From NCBI GenBank assembly GCA_945870185.1, contig CAMBRK010000006.1:1-64000 (forward strand): a stretch of DNA of 64,000 bases. The letters run 5' to 3'. A program made the translations under genes and the position numbers. This document shows positions 47,077-55,871 of this stretch, piece after piece. The stretch comes from Aureispira sp. CCB-QB1. GTDB taxonomy: Bacteria; Bacteroidota; Bacteroidia; Chitinophagales; Saprospiraceae. The notes beneath the pieces are model-generated. The model saw nothing but the letters and a program-made list of their open reading frames with translations. It was not told the origin of the DNA and searched no databases. Position 1 is the first letter of the stretch; each line of letters starts with the position of its first letter.

Positions 47077-48864
47077 CTATAGCTGATTAAACCACTTTTT
47101 GACCATATCCAAAAACAATAAAGGTTCATTTTCAGAGGCAGCGTTGGGCGACTTTTCATGGGTTATTTCTTGATTTTTTAAACCATATTTGCCGAATGCC
47201 ACATCTACATTCCAAAAAGCATATTGATTCACATCATTACAAAAAATATTTCTGCTAAAGACAAAAGAAGTGTCTGCCACTCCTGTCATTTGACAAATCG
47301 TCAATGGCAAATCAAAATGATTACATGGCGTCTGATGGATACTGTCTTTTTGAGGCTGTGACGGGTCAAAAACAATAAGTGGTATTCTAAATCTTTGGTG
47401 ATCTTCTACTTTGGCCCATCCGGAGTGGGTACTACCGTGATCAGCAGTAATGATAAACACTGTATTTTCAAACCAAGGTTTGGTTTGGGCTTGATCAAAA
47501 AATACTTTCAAAGCATAATCACTGTACATCACAGAGCTTTTGTATTTATCTACTATGGTTGGACCCTTAAAAATATTGGGAATCGGTACTTCAAAAGGCG
47601 AATGAGAACTCAACAACAAAACCGTGGAAAAAAACTTGTCTTTTTCAGCAGAGACTACTTCCATAGCTTTTGCTACCGTAATATGATCCGGCACGCCCCA
47701 ATCTGTGGATAATTCATTACCATCAAAATCTTTGTCACGGATGATCTTTTCAAAGCCCAATACGGTCAAATAATTGAATAAATTTGAAAAATTCAGGTCA
47801 CCACCATAAATAAAAGAAGTATGCCTACCTGAGTTTTTCATGGCTAAAGGTAAGGAAGGTAAACTTTGGACTTTATCCAAAACATTGGGCACATTGATAC
47901 TTTGCATAGATGGTATTCCACTCAACATACTCGCTAGCCCTTGATCAGTTCTGAATCCGGTGCTAAATGCATTGGTAAATCGGATACTATGTTGACTTAA
48001 TGAATCGAAAAATGGAGTCACCGTTTCTTTGCCATATAAATAAGCCACCATATCTGCTGACCAACCTTCTGTGATGATCAATACTATATTTTTGTCTACC
48101 CAAGCGCTATCTGTTGGAGATTGGATACATTGGAGATCATGATACTGGCGTGCATATTTTTCTATTTCCTGATCCGTATGAATGGTATTGATTTTTCCAG
48201 ATTTTTTCATGGAATATAAAAAATACCATACTTTATTGGTAGCCGCAAAATTTTGTTTCATATCCTGTGAGTAAAACGCATCAGAAGGTTTTATGGGAAT
48301 CTTTTGCCAGCCACCTCGCAAAATCAAAAATGCTAAGGGTCCGCTGAGTACTAAAAAGAATATGGATTGGAGATAATGACTTTTTACAGGTTGCCAATGC
48401 TCAAAGAGATAAGATAATCTTTTGAAACCAGAAACGAATATGAGTAAACCAAAAAAGATTACTGAAAAAGGTACAAAATCCTTTACTGACGCCCAAGCTT
48501 CTTGTGGATGCAGCAGATAATTGATGGCCCGATTATCCAAGGTAGTTCCCCACTCTTTGTATAGCAAGATAGATGAAAACTCTACAATAGACACGAATAT
48601 CCACAAAATGATGTGAATGATTTTAGTAACTTGGAGAAAGATGGGTTTTCCAAAGGCCATAAATAACCAATATGGTATGGCACTGATCAAAAAAACACCG
48701 CCTACCATAGACATATCCAACTTAAAAGCAGATTTAATGACTTGAAGATAATCACTTCCTTCATTAAAATAAAGGAAAAGTATTCTCCAAAGGAGCAAGC
48801 TTATCCAATAAAATCCAAAAATCCTGAGTGGAAAATAAATGCTGTTATATTTGTTGTTCATCAA
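47077..48864 (-). CDS. LTA synthase-like membrane sulfatase-fold protein
   Basis: 595 aa. Five N-terminal helices (to about residue 200) precede an extracytoplasmic alkaline-phosphatase-fold domain. Motifs: NIVLIITEGWSADMV (metal-binding Glu), FSTGFRTDQGLASMLSG with a threonine at the place of the LtaS nucleophile, and VFIITADHGSTHSGW (metal ligands). Gram-negative relatives transfer phosphoglycerol or phosphoethanolamine onto glucans or lipids. The acceptor here is unknown. It is a single gene with its own -7 box. Confidence 0.87.
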   Translation of the reverse strand: MMNNKYNSIYFPLRIFGFYWISLLLWRILFLYFNEGSDYLQVIKSAFKLDMSMVGGVFLISAIPYWLFMAFGKPIFLQVTKIIHIILWIFVSIVEFSSILLYKEWGTTLDNRAINYLLHPQEAWASVKDFVPFSVIFFGLLIFVSGFKRLSYLFEHWQPVKSHYLQSIFFLVLSGPLAFLILRGGWQKIPIKPSDAFYSQDMKQNFAATNKVWYFLYSMKKSGKINTIHTDQEIEKYARQYHDLQCIQSPTDSAWVDKNIVLIITEGWSADMVAYLYGKETVTPFFDSLSQHSIRFTNAFSTGFRTDQGLASMLSGIPSMQSINVPNVLDKVQSLPSLPLAMKNSGRHTSFIYGGDLNFSNLFNYLTVLGFEKIIRDKDFDGNELSTDWGVPDHITVAKAMEVVSAEKDKFFSTVLLLSSHSPFEVPIPNIFKGPTIVDKYKSSVMYSDYALKVFFDQAQTKPWFENTVFIITADHGSTHSGWAKVEDHQRFRIPLIVFDPSQPQKDSIHQTPCNHFDLPLTICQMTGVADTSFVFSRNIFCNDVNQYAFWNVDVAFGKYGLKNQEITHEKSPNAASENEPLLFLDMVKKWFNQL

Positions 48865-48954
48865 TGCATTGCGTGGGTGATGCTTTCATCGTGTATATTA
48901 CATATCCAAAGGTGAAACCATAATATATTGAAATAACCTGAAAGCTAAAAGGCA

Positions 48955-48962
48955 CAAAAGTA
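48955..48962 (-). promoter_or_regulatory. -7 box (TACTTTTG) of the LTA synthase-like gene
   Basis: Consensus element on the minus strand, about 90 bases before the ATG at 48864. Confidence 0.6.
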
Positions 48963-48990
48963 AGAAAAATATAGATGTATCACCATTATT

Positions 48991-49887
48991 GTGAGGAATG
49001 ATGGGCATCTCATTAATGATTTCCTCATGTTGATATTTATTATCCAAGCTCAAACAACATATGTCCCACTAATTCTTACCTATGCCATTAAAAAAGATAG
49101 TATTGCAATATTAGCATGTGTGCGGTTTGTGATTTATATCGATAATCGAAATGACTGCTCTTCCACCTTTGAGCTTTCGGGCAGTAAGTTTATGGCTATG
49201 AATGGTGGACCTACCTACAGCGTAAATCCTGCTGTATCCTATTATGTCTATTGTGGACATGTTGCTGAAATCGAAAGAATGTATAACCTTTTATCAGAGG
49301 GTGGACATCAAATCATGCCTTTGGGTAAGTATGCATGGTCAGAAAAATATGCATGGGTCATGGATAAATATGGAGTAAACTGGCAATTGGACATAGATTA
49401 TATAAACCATAGTCAAAAGATCGTCCCTACCCTACTATTTGTCAATAATAAAAAGAATGAGGTCAAGTCCGCTATTCAGTACTATACCTCCATATTTGCC
49501 CCATCTACTATATTGGTAGAAGCACCTTTTGCACCCGAAGCTCACATGCCCACTGAAAGCCTTCTTTTTGCCCAGTTTAAAATTAATGGTGTCGTATTTA
49601 ATGCCATGAGCAACATTATGCCAAGCGAAGATGACTTTACTCCTGGAAATTCTTTCGTAGTCGAGTGTAAAGATCAAGCCGAAATCGATCACTTTTGGGA
49701 GCAATTAGGCCATGAAGGCCGATATGATCGTTGTGGCTGGCTTGCCGACAAATTTGGAGTTTCATGGCAAATCATTCCTGATTATCTCTCGAAATTAGTA
49801 GCAGACCCTGAAAAAGGACCTATCGCTATCCAAGCTTTTATGAAAATGCAGAAGTTTGAATTGGATAAATTGCCTACATTGGATTAG
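48991..49887 (+). CDS. Two-domain VOC (PhnB-like) protein with an abnormal N-terminus
   Basis: 298 codons from a GTG. From about residue 58 the first PhnB-like VOC domain is clear (STFELSGSKFMAMNGGPTYS, ISEGG-type loop, KYAWVMDKYGVNWQLDID), and a second follows from about 147 (KIVPTLLFVNNKKNEVKSAI, FNAMSNIMPSEDDFTPG, WLADKFGVSWQIIPDYL). The first 57 residues do not look like the expected family start (a PCLWFD-type strand and helix) and contain odd hydrophobic text. The gene may therefore be 5'-truncated or its start lost. The fold is shared with glyoxalase and antibiotic-resistance proteins; the function is unknown. Confidence 0.65.
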   Translation: MRNDGHLINDFLMLIFIIQAQTTYVPLILTYAIKKDSIAILACVRFVIYIDNRNDCSSTFELSGSKFMAMNGGPTYSVNPAVSYYVYCGHVAEIERMYNLLSEGGHQIMPLGKYAWSEKYAWVMDKYGVNWQLDIDYINHSQKIVPTLLFVNNKKNEVKSAIQYYTSIFAPSTILVEAPFAPEAHMPTESLLFAQFKINGVVFNAMSNIMPSEDDFTPGNSFVVECKDQAEIDHFWEQLGHEGRYDRCGWLADKFGVSWQIIPDYLSKLVADPEKGPIAIQAFMKMQKFELDKLPTLD

Positions 49888-50100
49888 TGGTCTTAACATT
49901 TTGATTTCAGTTACATCATATTGTGCTCAATACAGATGCTATTGGGGACCAGACTGAAAGTATGATAAAAAGTGATCTTTAAAATTATTGTTATTATCGT
50001 TTGAGCTTGACTCAAGTCCGAATTTTCATCTCAATACGAAGAATTATATCATAAGAAATATTATTCTATTGTTAGTTTTCTTTTAGTCTACAGAACATTA

Positions 50101-50108
50101 TATCTTTG
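50101..50108 (+). promoter_or_regulatory. -7 box (TATCTTTG) of guaA, nearly leaderless
   Basis: The consensus element ends 4 bases before the GuaA ATG at 50113, so the predicted transcript begins at or within a base or two of the start codon. Confidence 0.68.
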
Positions 50109-50112
50109 TGCG

Positions 50113-51645
50113 ATGAACGATTTTGTATTAATTTTAGATTTTGGGTCTCAATATACCCAATTGATTGCCAGAAGGCTTAGGGAATTAAATGTATATTGTG
50201 AAATATATCCTTACAATAAATTTCCAAAACGAGATGACATCAAAGCAGTAATTCTTTCGGGAAGTCCATTTTCGGTATTGGATGATAATGCCCTCAAGTT
50301 TGATCTGAGTCTAGTCATCAATAAATATCCAGTACTCGGCGTTTGTTATGGTGCACAGATGATCTCACATGAGTTGGGTGGTCATGTACTCAGGTCTGAC
50401 AAGAGAGAGTATGGAAAAGCCATCATGTCTGTCATAGAACCCGATGTCTTGTTTAATGATATAGATCCAGCTACCCAAGTGTGGATGTCTCACGGTGACT
50501 CCATTACCCAAGTTCCAGAGCATTTTGAGATCATAGCAAAAACTTCTGATATCGTAGCCGCATATAGATCGTTACCTGATGCTTTCAAATATCCTATATA
50601 CTGCATGCAATACCACCCTGAAGTGACTCATAGCCTGCAAGGTAAAGCTATGCTTTCTAATTTTGTACATCATGTAGCGGGTTGCGGGGCAACTTGGACA
50701 CCAGCATCCATGGTAAAAGAATCTATCGAAAGAATCAAAAATCTGGTAGGAAACGACCATGTCATGATGGGGCTTTCAGGTGGTGTGGATTCTACAGTAG
50801 CAGCATCTCTTATACATCGGGCTATAGGCGATAGACTTCATTGTATCTTTATCGATAATGGTTTATTAAGAAAAGGCGAATTTGAAGAAGTTTTGCAATC
50901 ATATGAAGGCATGGGACTCAATATCAAAGGCGTCAAGGCCAATGATATGTTTTTGGATGCATTAGCAGGGGTATCTGACCCAGAGCAAAAGCGCAAAATC
51001 ATAGGTAAGGCATTTATCGACGTATTTGAACAAGAATCACATACAATGCCAGACGTAAAATGGCTAGGTCAAGGAACTATATACCCTGATGTCATAGAGT
51101 CGGTATCTGTGCATGGTCCTTCAGTGACTATCAAGTCGCACCACAATGTAGGAGGTCTTCCTGAAAAGCTAAAACTCAAACTGGTAGAGCCTCTAAGAAT
51201 GCTTTTCAAGGATGAAGTACGAAGAGCTGGTAAAGAAATGGGCGTGCCTGCACACTTATTAGACAGACACCCTTTCCCTGGTCCTGGATTAGGTATCCGA
51301 GTTTTGGGCGAAATCACTAAAGAAAAAGTAACGCTATGTCAAGAAGCCGATAAGATTTATATCCAGCATTTGCGTTCATCAGGATGGTATGACAAAGTCT
51401 GGCAAGCAGGCGCTATCCTTTTACCTGTTCAATCAGTTGGGGTCATGGGAGATGAGCGTACTTACGAATTTACAGTAGCATTGCGATGTGTCCAGTCATT
51501 AGATGGCATGACCGCAGAATGGAGCCACCTACCCTACGAACTTTTGGCACAAATATCTAGTGATATCATTAATCAAGTAAAAGGCATAAATAGAGTAGTC
51601 TATGACATCAGCACAAAACCACCAGCTACGATTGAGTGGGAATAA
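50113..51645 (+). CDS. guaA: GMP synthase (glutamine-hydrolysing)
   Basis: 510 aa, normal length. N-terminal class I amidotransferase with Cys78 ([12 protein letters not shown]) and the His-Glu pair in [12 protein letters not shown]-pyrophosphatase domain with the P-loop [15 protein letters not shown]-terminal dimerisation domain ending PPATIEWE. It converts XMP to GMP. The stop is 4 bases before the next gene's ATG. Confidence 0.97.
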   Translation: MNDFVLILDFGSQYTQLIARRLRELNVYCEIYPYNKFPKRDDIKAVILSGSPFSVLDDNALKFDLSLVINKYPVLGVCYGAQMISHELGGHVLRSDKREYGKAIMSVIEPDVLFNDIDPATQVWMSHGDSITQVPEHFEIIAKTSDIVAAYRSLPDAFKYPIYCMQYHPEVTHSLQGKAMLSNFVHHVAGCGATWTPASMVKESIERIKNLVGNDHVMMGLSGGVDSTVAASLIHRAIGDRLHCIFIDNGLLRKGEFEEVLQSYEGMGLNIKGVKANDMFLDALAGVSDPEQKRKIIGKAFIDVFEQESHTMPDVKWLGQGTIYPDVIESVSVHGPSVTIKSHHNVGGLPEKLKLKLVEPLRMLFKDEVRRAGKEMGVPAHLLDRHPFPGPGLGIRVLGEITKEKVTLCQEADKIYIQHLRSSGWYDKVWQAGAILLPVQSVGVMGDERTYEFTVALRCVQSLDGMTAEWSHLPYELLAQISSDIINQVKGINRVVYDISTKPPATIEWE

Positions 51646-51649
51646 TATT

Positions 51650-52984
51650 ATGTGGCTTTTATTTTTGTTATTGTGTTCTTGCTCAGCACCTAAGAAGGCT
51701 TTGTCCGCAGAAGGAACACAAATAGTAAAATCCAATCGGGTATCCCCTCAAGTACAAGACACAATCATTCAGCCAACCACTGCTGGCCAACTAGTAAAGG
51801 TGGATACAATTCAATGGGAAAACATTTCCGATACTAAAAAATCCATTGAAACAAGTTTGGAAGTGCCGAGACTGAATCAAAAAGAGTTCTATCATGTAAA
51901 ACTTTTAATTCCACTCAACTCTGATGAGACATCCGACCCAGCGGCTTCAAGGTTCGTACATTTTTATGCAGGTGCGTCTATTGCTTTTGAAGAATTAGAT
52001 GATGAAGGCATAAAGCTCCATGTAGATGTTGTAGATACTCAAGAAGGAGATTTTAAAACATCCGAAAAGATCGGTTCCATATTTTCAGATAACCCAGACC
52101 TGATTATTGGACCCTTTGAAAGAGATGATCTGAAATTAATGACAGAAGAGTGCAAAAACAGAAAAATCCCGTTGGTTTCTCCTTGGCATACGAGTTCGAA
52201 ACTGACCTATGAAAATCCTTACTACATCCAAATGAAGCCAAACTTAAGGTTACACTTCTTAAAATTAGTAGAATATGCTATGCAGCATTACAATGCAGGA
52301 GAAGTCGTCATCGTGGGTAAAAACAATAAAGATACCAATGCCTGGATAAAATATTTTCAGGAAGAAGCATCTAAAGTTACAGGAAATAATAACTATTTCA
52401 GCTCTTACTTTGTCAATACAGACAGTCTTAAAAATGGCCCAACTGCTTACTTTAACATGTTTAAAAGTCATACTGTAAAAGCTGTTTTGTTTCCCCATTA
52501 TTCTTTTGATGATGAAAGTTTTATTTACTCATGTATCAGAAGGTTATCAGCTGAGAAAGCAAGCAGAAATATTTCAGTTATAGGCATGCCGTTACTTTAT
52601 GATTCTGACAAAGTAGATTTTGACTTTTACCATGCCTTACAAATGAAGATAGTCATTTCTGACTTTGTTGACGAAGATCATGGCAAAATAAGAGCCTTCA
52701 GAAGATCGTATCTCGAAAGATATGGAGAAATACCCAACGCAGATGCTGTCAAAGGTTATGATCTGATGCTTTACCTAGGTAGAAATATTTGGAAATACGG
52801 TATCGACTTCCCCCAAAATCTAATATACGAAGCAACCACTTATCTACAAAGTACTTTTAATGTCCAAACGGCTACATCTGACGAATCAAAGATTACTGAT
52901 GATGCCTTTGGTTTTGATTATTATGAAAATAAATTTCTGGATATCATCGAATTTAAAGGAGGAAAATGGCAAAGGACATATTAA
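51650..52984 (+). CDS. Lipoprotein with a type 1 periplasmic-binding fold
   Basis: 444 aa from the ATG at 51650, which opens a lipoprotein signal (MWLLFLLLCSCSAPKK). The open frame extends 48 bases upstream into guaA, but without signal character. From about 80 the protein is a two-lobed Leu/Ile/Val-receptor-like domain (HVKLLIPLNSDETSD, FYAGASIAFEELDDEGI, PDLIIGPFERDDLKLMTEE, GEVVIVGKNNKDTNAWI). The fold is shared with amino-acid ABC receptors and with LpoA-type peptidoglycan-synthase activators. With no transporter genes nearby, an envelope role is at least as likely. It ends inside trmH. Confidence 0.75.
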   Translation: MWLLFLLLCSCSAPKKALSAEGTQIVKSNRVSPQVQDTIIQPTTAGQLVKVDTIQWENISDTKKSIETSLEVPRLNQKEFYHVKLLIPLNSDETSDPAASRFVHFYAGASIAFEELDDEGIKLHVDVVDTQEGDFKTSEKIGSIFSDNPDLIIGPFERDDLKLMTEECKNRKIPLVSPWHTSSKLTYENPYYIQMKPNLRLHFLKLVEYAMQHYNAGEVVIVGKNNKDTNAWIKYFQEEASKVTGNNNYFSSYFVNTDSLKNGPTAYFNMFKSHTVKAVLFPHYSFDDESFIYSCIRRLSAEKASRNISVIGMPLLYDSDKVDFDFYHALQMKIVISDFVDEDHGKIRAFRRSYLERYGEIPNADAVKGYDLMLYLGRNIWKYGIDFPQNLIYEATTYLQSTFNVQTATSDESKITDDAFGFDYYENKFLDIIEFKGGKWQRTY

Positions 52985-53616
52985 GTAGAGACACTATAAC
53001 CCATGAACGTACATCAAGGTTTCAGGATGTCATTGCCAAAAGACAAAACATCACCGTAATCTTGGAGAATGTACATGATCCTCATAATATTGGAGCCGTC
53101 ATTCGCAGTTGTGATGCCATAGGCATATCTGAAATCTATGTTTTATACACCGAAGAAAGCTACAATCTGATGAAACAAAAAATAGGTAAAAACGCATCGT
53201 CAGGAGCACGAAAATGGGTACAAGCACATTACTTTGGAAACTTGGACGAGTGTTTTGATGCGGTCAGGTCTAAGTACGATGCTATCTATGGAACCCATCT
53301 AAGCGAATCAGCCCATTCATTATATGATTTGGACCTGTCTAAGCCTGTGGCTCTAATGTTTGGCAATGAGCAACATGGAATTTCTGAAAAAGCACTTAGT
53401 AAATTGGACGGTAACTTCATCATTCCACAATATGGCATGGTTCAAAGCCTCAATATCAGTGTGGCATGTGCAGTCTCTTTGTTCGAAGCATCACGACAAA
53501 GGACAACAAAAGGAATGTACAATAATGAGTTTGACATAACTAATACCGTCCAAGAAGCCATGTTTGACAAGTTTTTGCACAGGCATTTTGAATATATAAG
53601 AACCAAAGAAAGGTAA
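52966..53616 (+). CDS. trmH: TrmH/SpoU family RNA 2'-O-methyltransferase
   Basis: 216 aa. The three SPOUT motifs are present: NVHDPHNIGAVIRSCDAIGI (1), VALMFGNEQHGIS (2) and IPQYGMVQSLNISVACAVSL (3). Size and motif 3 fit tRNA guanosine-18 2'-O-methyltransferase, but an rRNA target is possible. It starts 19 bases inside the previous gene. The ATG is preceded by AAAGGAGG, an unusually good Shine-Dalgarno for this phylum, suggesting coupled re-initiation. Confidence 0.88.
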   Translation: MAKDILSRDTITHERTSRFQDVIAKRQNITVILENVHDPHNIGAVIRSCDAIGISEIYVLYTEESYNLMKQKIGKNASSGARKWVQAHYFGNLDECFDAVRSKYDAIYGTHLSESAHSLYDLDLSKPVALMFGNEQHGISEKALSKLDGNFIIPQYGMVQSLNISVACAVSLFEASRQRTTKGMYNNEFDITNTVQEAMFDKFLHRHFEYIRTKER

Positions 53617-53718
53617 AATGGGAAAGGATCAAAAGATCACTTTTTGATCTTTCCTATACATTTGACAGAATTTTTTGATGTTTTATCGATAAATATGTCG
53701 CACCATGTTACAGAGTAT

Positions 53719-53726
53719 TATTTTTG
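53719..53726 (+). promoter_or_regulatory. -7 box (TATTTTTG) of the coiled-coil pair
   Basis: TAnnTTTG 29 bases before the ATG at 53756. Confidence 0.58.
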
Positions 53727-53755
53727 CATGAAAATATAAAAAATTAAATCAACAA

Positions 53756-54307
53756 ATGACCATCAATCTTAAAGAGCTTTTTGACACCAAGGATTTATTA
53801 AATGACAAGGTAGTCATGAAACTTCTTACTGCAATCAAAGAAGGGCAAATCAAGGAATTCGATTATCTAAAATTTAAACAATCTTACAAAGCCTTATGCC
53901 AATTGGGAATGGATGAAAGTACCGCTTCCAAAAGTGCTTTCCTGACCGCATCCACCATGGGGCTGACCAAAGAAAAACTCCTTTTTACGGTACAACACTA
54001 CAAAAACATTTTAAATAAGGAAAAAGAACAATTTGCCGTAGCATTAAAAAACCAAATAGCAACTAATATAGATGCCAAAGCTCTGGAAATCAATAAATTT
54101 AAAGAAAAAATAGAAGATAATCAAAGAAAGATTCAACAAATGATGGCAGAAAAAGAAATTTTGGAAACTGAAATCATAAATATCAACCAACTCATGGAGG
54201 CGTCCAAAGCAAAGATAGAAGAAACAAGAGATCAATTTAAACAAACTTTTGACAAACTTTATAGTGAAATCGAAGAAGATAGTAAATTATATGACCAAAT
54301 TTTATAA
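53756..54307 (+). CDS. Cytoplasmic coiled-coil protein of unknown function
   Basis: 183 aa with no signal. The first 85 residues are a helical domain (DYLKFKQSYKALCQLGMDES, SAFLTASTMGLTKEKLLFTV). The rest, about 90-175, is a long heptad-rich coiled coil (INKFKEKIEDNQRKIQQMMA). No family recognised. It precedes the PspA-like membrane protein by 70 bases on the same strand and probably works with it. Confidence 0.65.
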   Translation: MTINLKELFDTKDLLNDKVVMKLLTAIKEGQIKEFDYLKFKQSYKALCQLGMDESTASKSAFLTASTMGLTKEKLLFTVQHYKNILNKEKEQFAVALKNQIATNIDAKALEINKFKEKIEDNQRKIQQMMAEKEILETEIININQLMEASKAKIEETRDQFKQTFDKLYSEIEEDSKLYDQIL

Positions 54308-54377
54308 TTTCTTGTAGCAAATTAAACTCCGATTATTAAAAACTTGTTATTTTTACAAATCAAATCAAAAAAGTCTT

Positions 54378-55382
54378 ATGGCAAATTTTCCGAATACAGA
54401 ATTTAAACCCAAAACCTTTTGGCAAAAACCTGAAGGTACAACAGGAGTTTTGTTTTTAGCTGCTATCATTGGTGGTATAGGTTTCATCTTATTCAAATAT
54501 AGTGCAGCTATTTTAGGTATGTTAACCAATACCTTGGGCATCATTGCATTACTAGCCGTATTGGGAGTCATCCTTTACATGGTACTGGATCCTAAATGGC
54601 GCACCCTTGTGTCTTATATGTATAAAAGTGTGATGAGATGGATCACCGGTGTTTTTGTGACCATTGATCCTATCGGTATTCTGAAGAACTATATCAGTGA
54701 CCTACAAGACAATCTCCAAAAAATGGGAACTCAGATAGGAAACCTGAAAGGGCAGATGAGAAAGCTTGTCACTATCGTAGAAGAAAACAACAAAGAAATC
54801 ACCAATAATATGCTCATAGCTAAAAAAGCAAAAGAGCAAAATAATGATAGTGCCATGCTTCTTGCCAGTAGAAAAGCGGCTAGATTACAAGAAAGTAATG
54901 AAAAATATACTGCTTTGCACAACAAAATGTCTATTCTTTACAGGGTGTTGACAAAGATGTATTCAAATTCTGAAATATTGATAGAAGATACTACGGATCA
55001 GGTCAAAGTAAAAGAACAGGAACGCAAAGCGATCAGAGCGAGTCACTCAGCGATGAGGTCTGCGATGAGTATCATCAAAGGTGATGCGGACAAACGAGCT
55101 ATGTTTGACCAAGCTATGGAAGTCATAGCTGATGATGTAGCCAACAAAGTAGGCGAAATGGAACGATTTATGGAAATGTCATCCAATTTTATGAATTCTA
55201 TAGATCTCCAAAATGGAGTTTTCGAAGAACAAGGATTAAAAATGCTCGAGGATTACGAAAAGAATTCGACACTGTTACTCTTAGGTGGAAAAGAAAAAAC
55301 AGATGATATTTTGGAACTGAAACAACCGGAGATTCATACCCGAGAATCAGGCAGTCAGTATGATGGATTGTTCAATAGTTAA
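54378..55382 (+). CDS. Membrane-anchored PspA-like coiled-coil protein
   Basis: 334 aa. Two membrane helices lie near 25-45 and 52-68, followed by DPIGILKNYISDLQDNLQKM and a long coiled coil to about 280. This second part reads like the start of PspA/IM30 (an amphipathic segment, then a hairpin of long helices, with arginine-rich turns), an ESCRT-III-like fold. PspA itself has no transmembrane helices, so this is a variant or an analogue. The acidic C-terminus (about 285-334) is disordered. It probably helps in membrane maintenance together with 53756-54307. The assignment rests on shape, not on a database match. Confidence 0.6.
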   Translation: MANFPNTEFKPKTFWQKPEGTTGVLFLAAIIGGIGFILFKYSAAILGMLTNTLGIIALLAVLGVILYMVLDPKWRTLVSYMYKSVMRWITGVFVTIDPIGILKNYISDLQDNLQKMGTQIGNLKGQMRKLVTIVEENNKEITNNMLIAKKAKEQNNDSAMLLASRKAARLQESNEKYTALHNKMSILYRVLTKMYSNSEILIEDTTDQVKVKEQERKAIRASHSAMRSAMSIIKGDADKRAMFDQAMEVIADDVANKVGEMERFMEMSSNFMNSIDLQNGVFEEQGLKMLEDYEKNSTLLLLGGKEKTDDILELKQPEIHTRESGSQYDGLFNS

Positions 55383-55411
55383 TAGTTAATTAAATTATTT
55401 ATATATAACAT

Positions 55412-55449
55412 AAAACGCATCTTTAATTACTTTAAAGGTGCGTTTTTTG
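55412..55449 (+). terminator. Rho-independent terminator
   Basis: 13-bp stem AAAACGCATCTTT / AAAGGTGCGTTTT with a 9-base loop and a T-tract (six T). It ends the coiled-coil pair; the A-rich left arm could also serve the convergent ArsR gene. Confidence 0.88.
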
Positions 55450-55512
55450 TTTGGATTCATTATATAATAACAAAATGATTTTATTTCCGCTATGTTGATA
55501 AGTGTTACCCAT

Positions 55513-55794
55513 CTACAATACTGCAGCCACAATCTGATAATATTCTGCTTTAGCAAGTGAATAAATAGAGTTTTTACCATCACGCGTCACTTTGACAATG
55601 TCTTGATTTTTCAATATCCTTAAGTGATGACTAGCTACAGCTTGCTCTATGTCTAATTTTTCATGTATATCGGTCACAGATAGTTCCTTTTCTTGATGTA
55701 GCAGATCTACCATCATAAAACGAATAGGATGTGCCACAGCTTTAAGCTTTTCAGTGACATCTTCTAAAAATTCTATATCAAAACGTGTATTCAT
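55513..55794 (-). CDS. ArsR-family winged-helix repressor
   Basis: 93 aa, compact ArsR fold: LKAVAHPIRFMMVDLLHQ, the recognition helices SVTDIHEKLDIEQAVASHHLRIL, and the wing VTRDGKNSIYSL. No cysteine occurs in the protein, so the classic alpha-3 metal site (ELCVCD) is absent (here ELSVTDI). The inducer is not a thiol-bound metal. Target unknown; no obvious regulated transporter adjoins it. Confidence 0.9.
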   Translation of the reverse strand: MNTRFDIEFLEDVTEKLKAVAHPIRFMMVDLLHQEKELSVTDIHEKLDIEQAVASHHLRILKNQDIVKVTRDGKNSIYSLAKAEYYQIVAAVL

Positions 55795-55809
55795 TCTTCA
55801 AAATAAGCA

Positions 55810-55817
55810 CAAAGATA
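55810..55817 (-). promoter_or_regulatory. -7 box (TATCTTTG) of the ArsR gene
   Basis: Consensus element on the minus strand; predicted leader of about 12 bases, room for autoregulation. Confidence 0.65.
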
Positions 55818-55871
55818 TGCATATTATCAATAACAGATATATATATTTAGATATTTGTGTCCCACAAAAAA

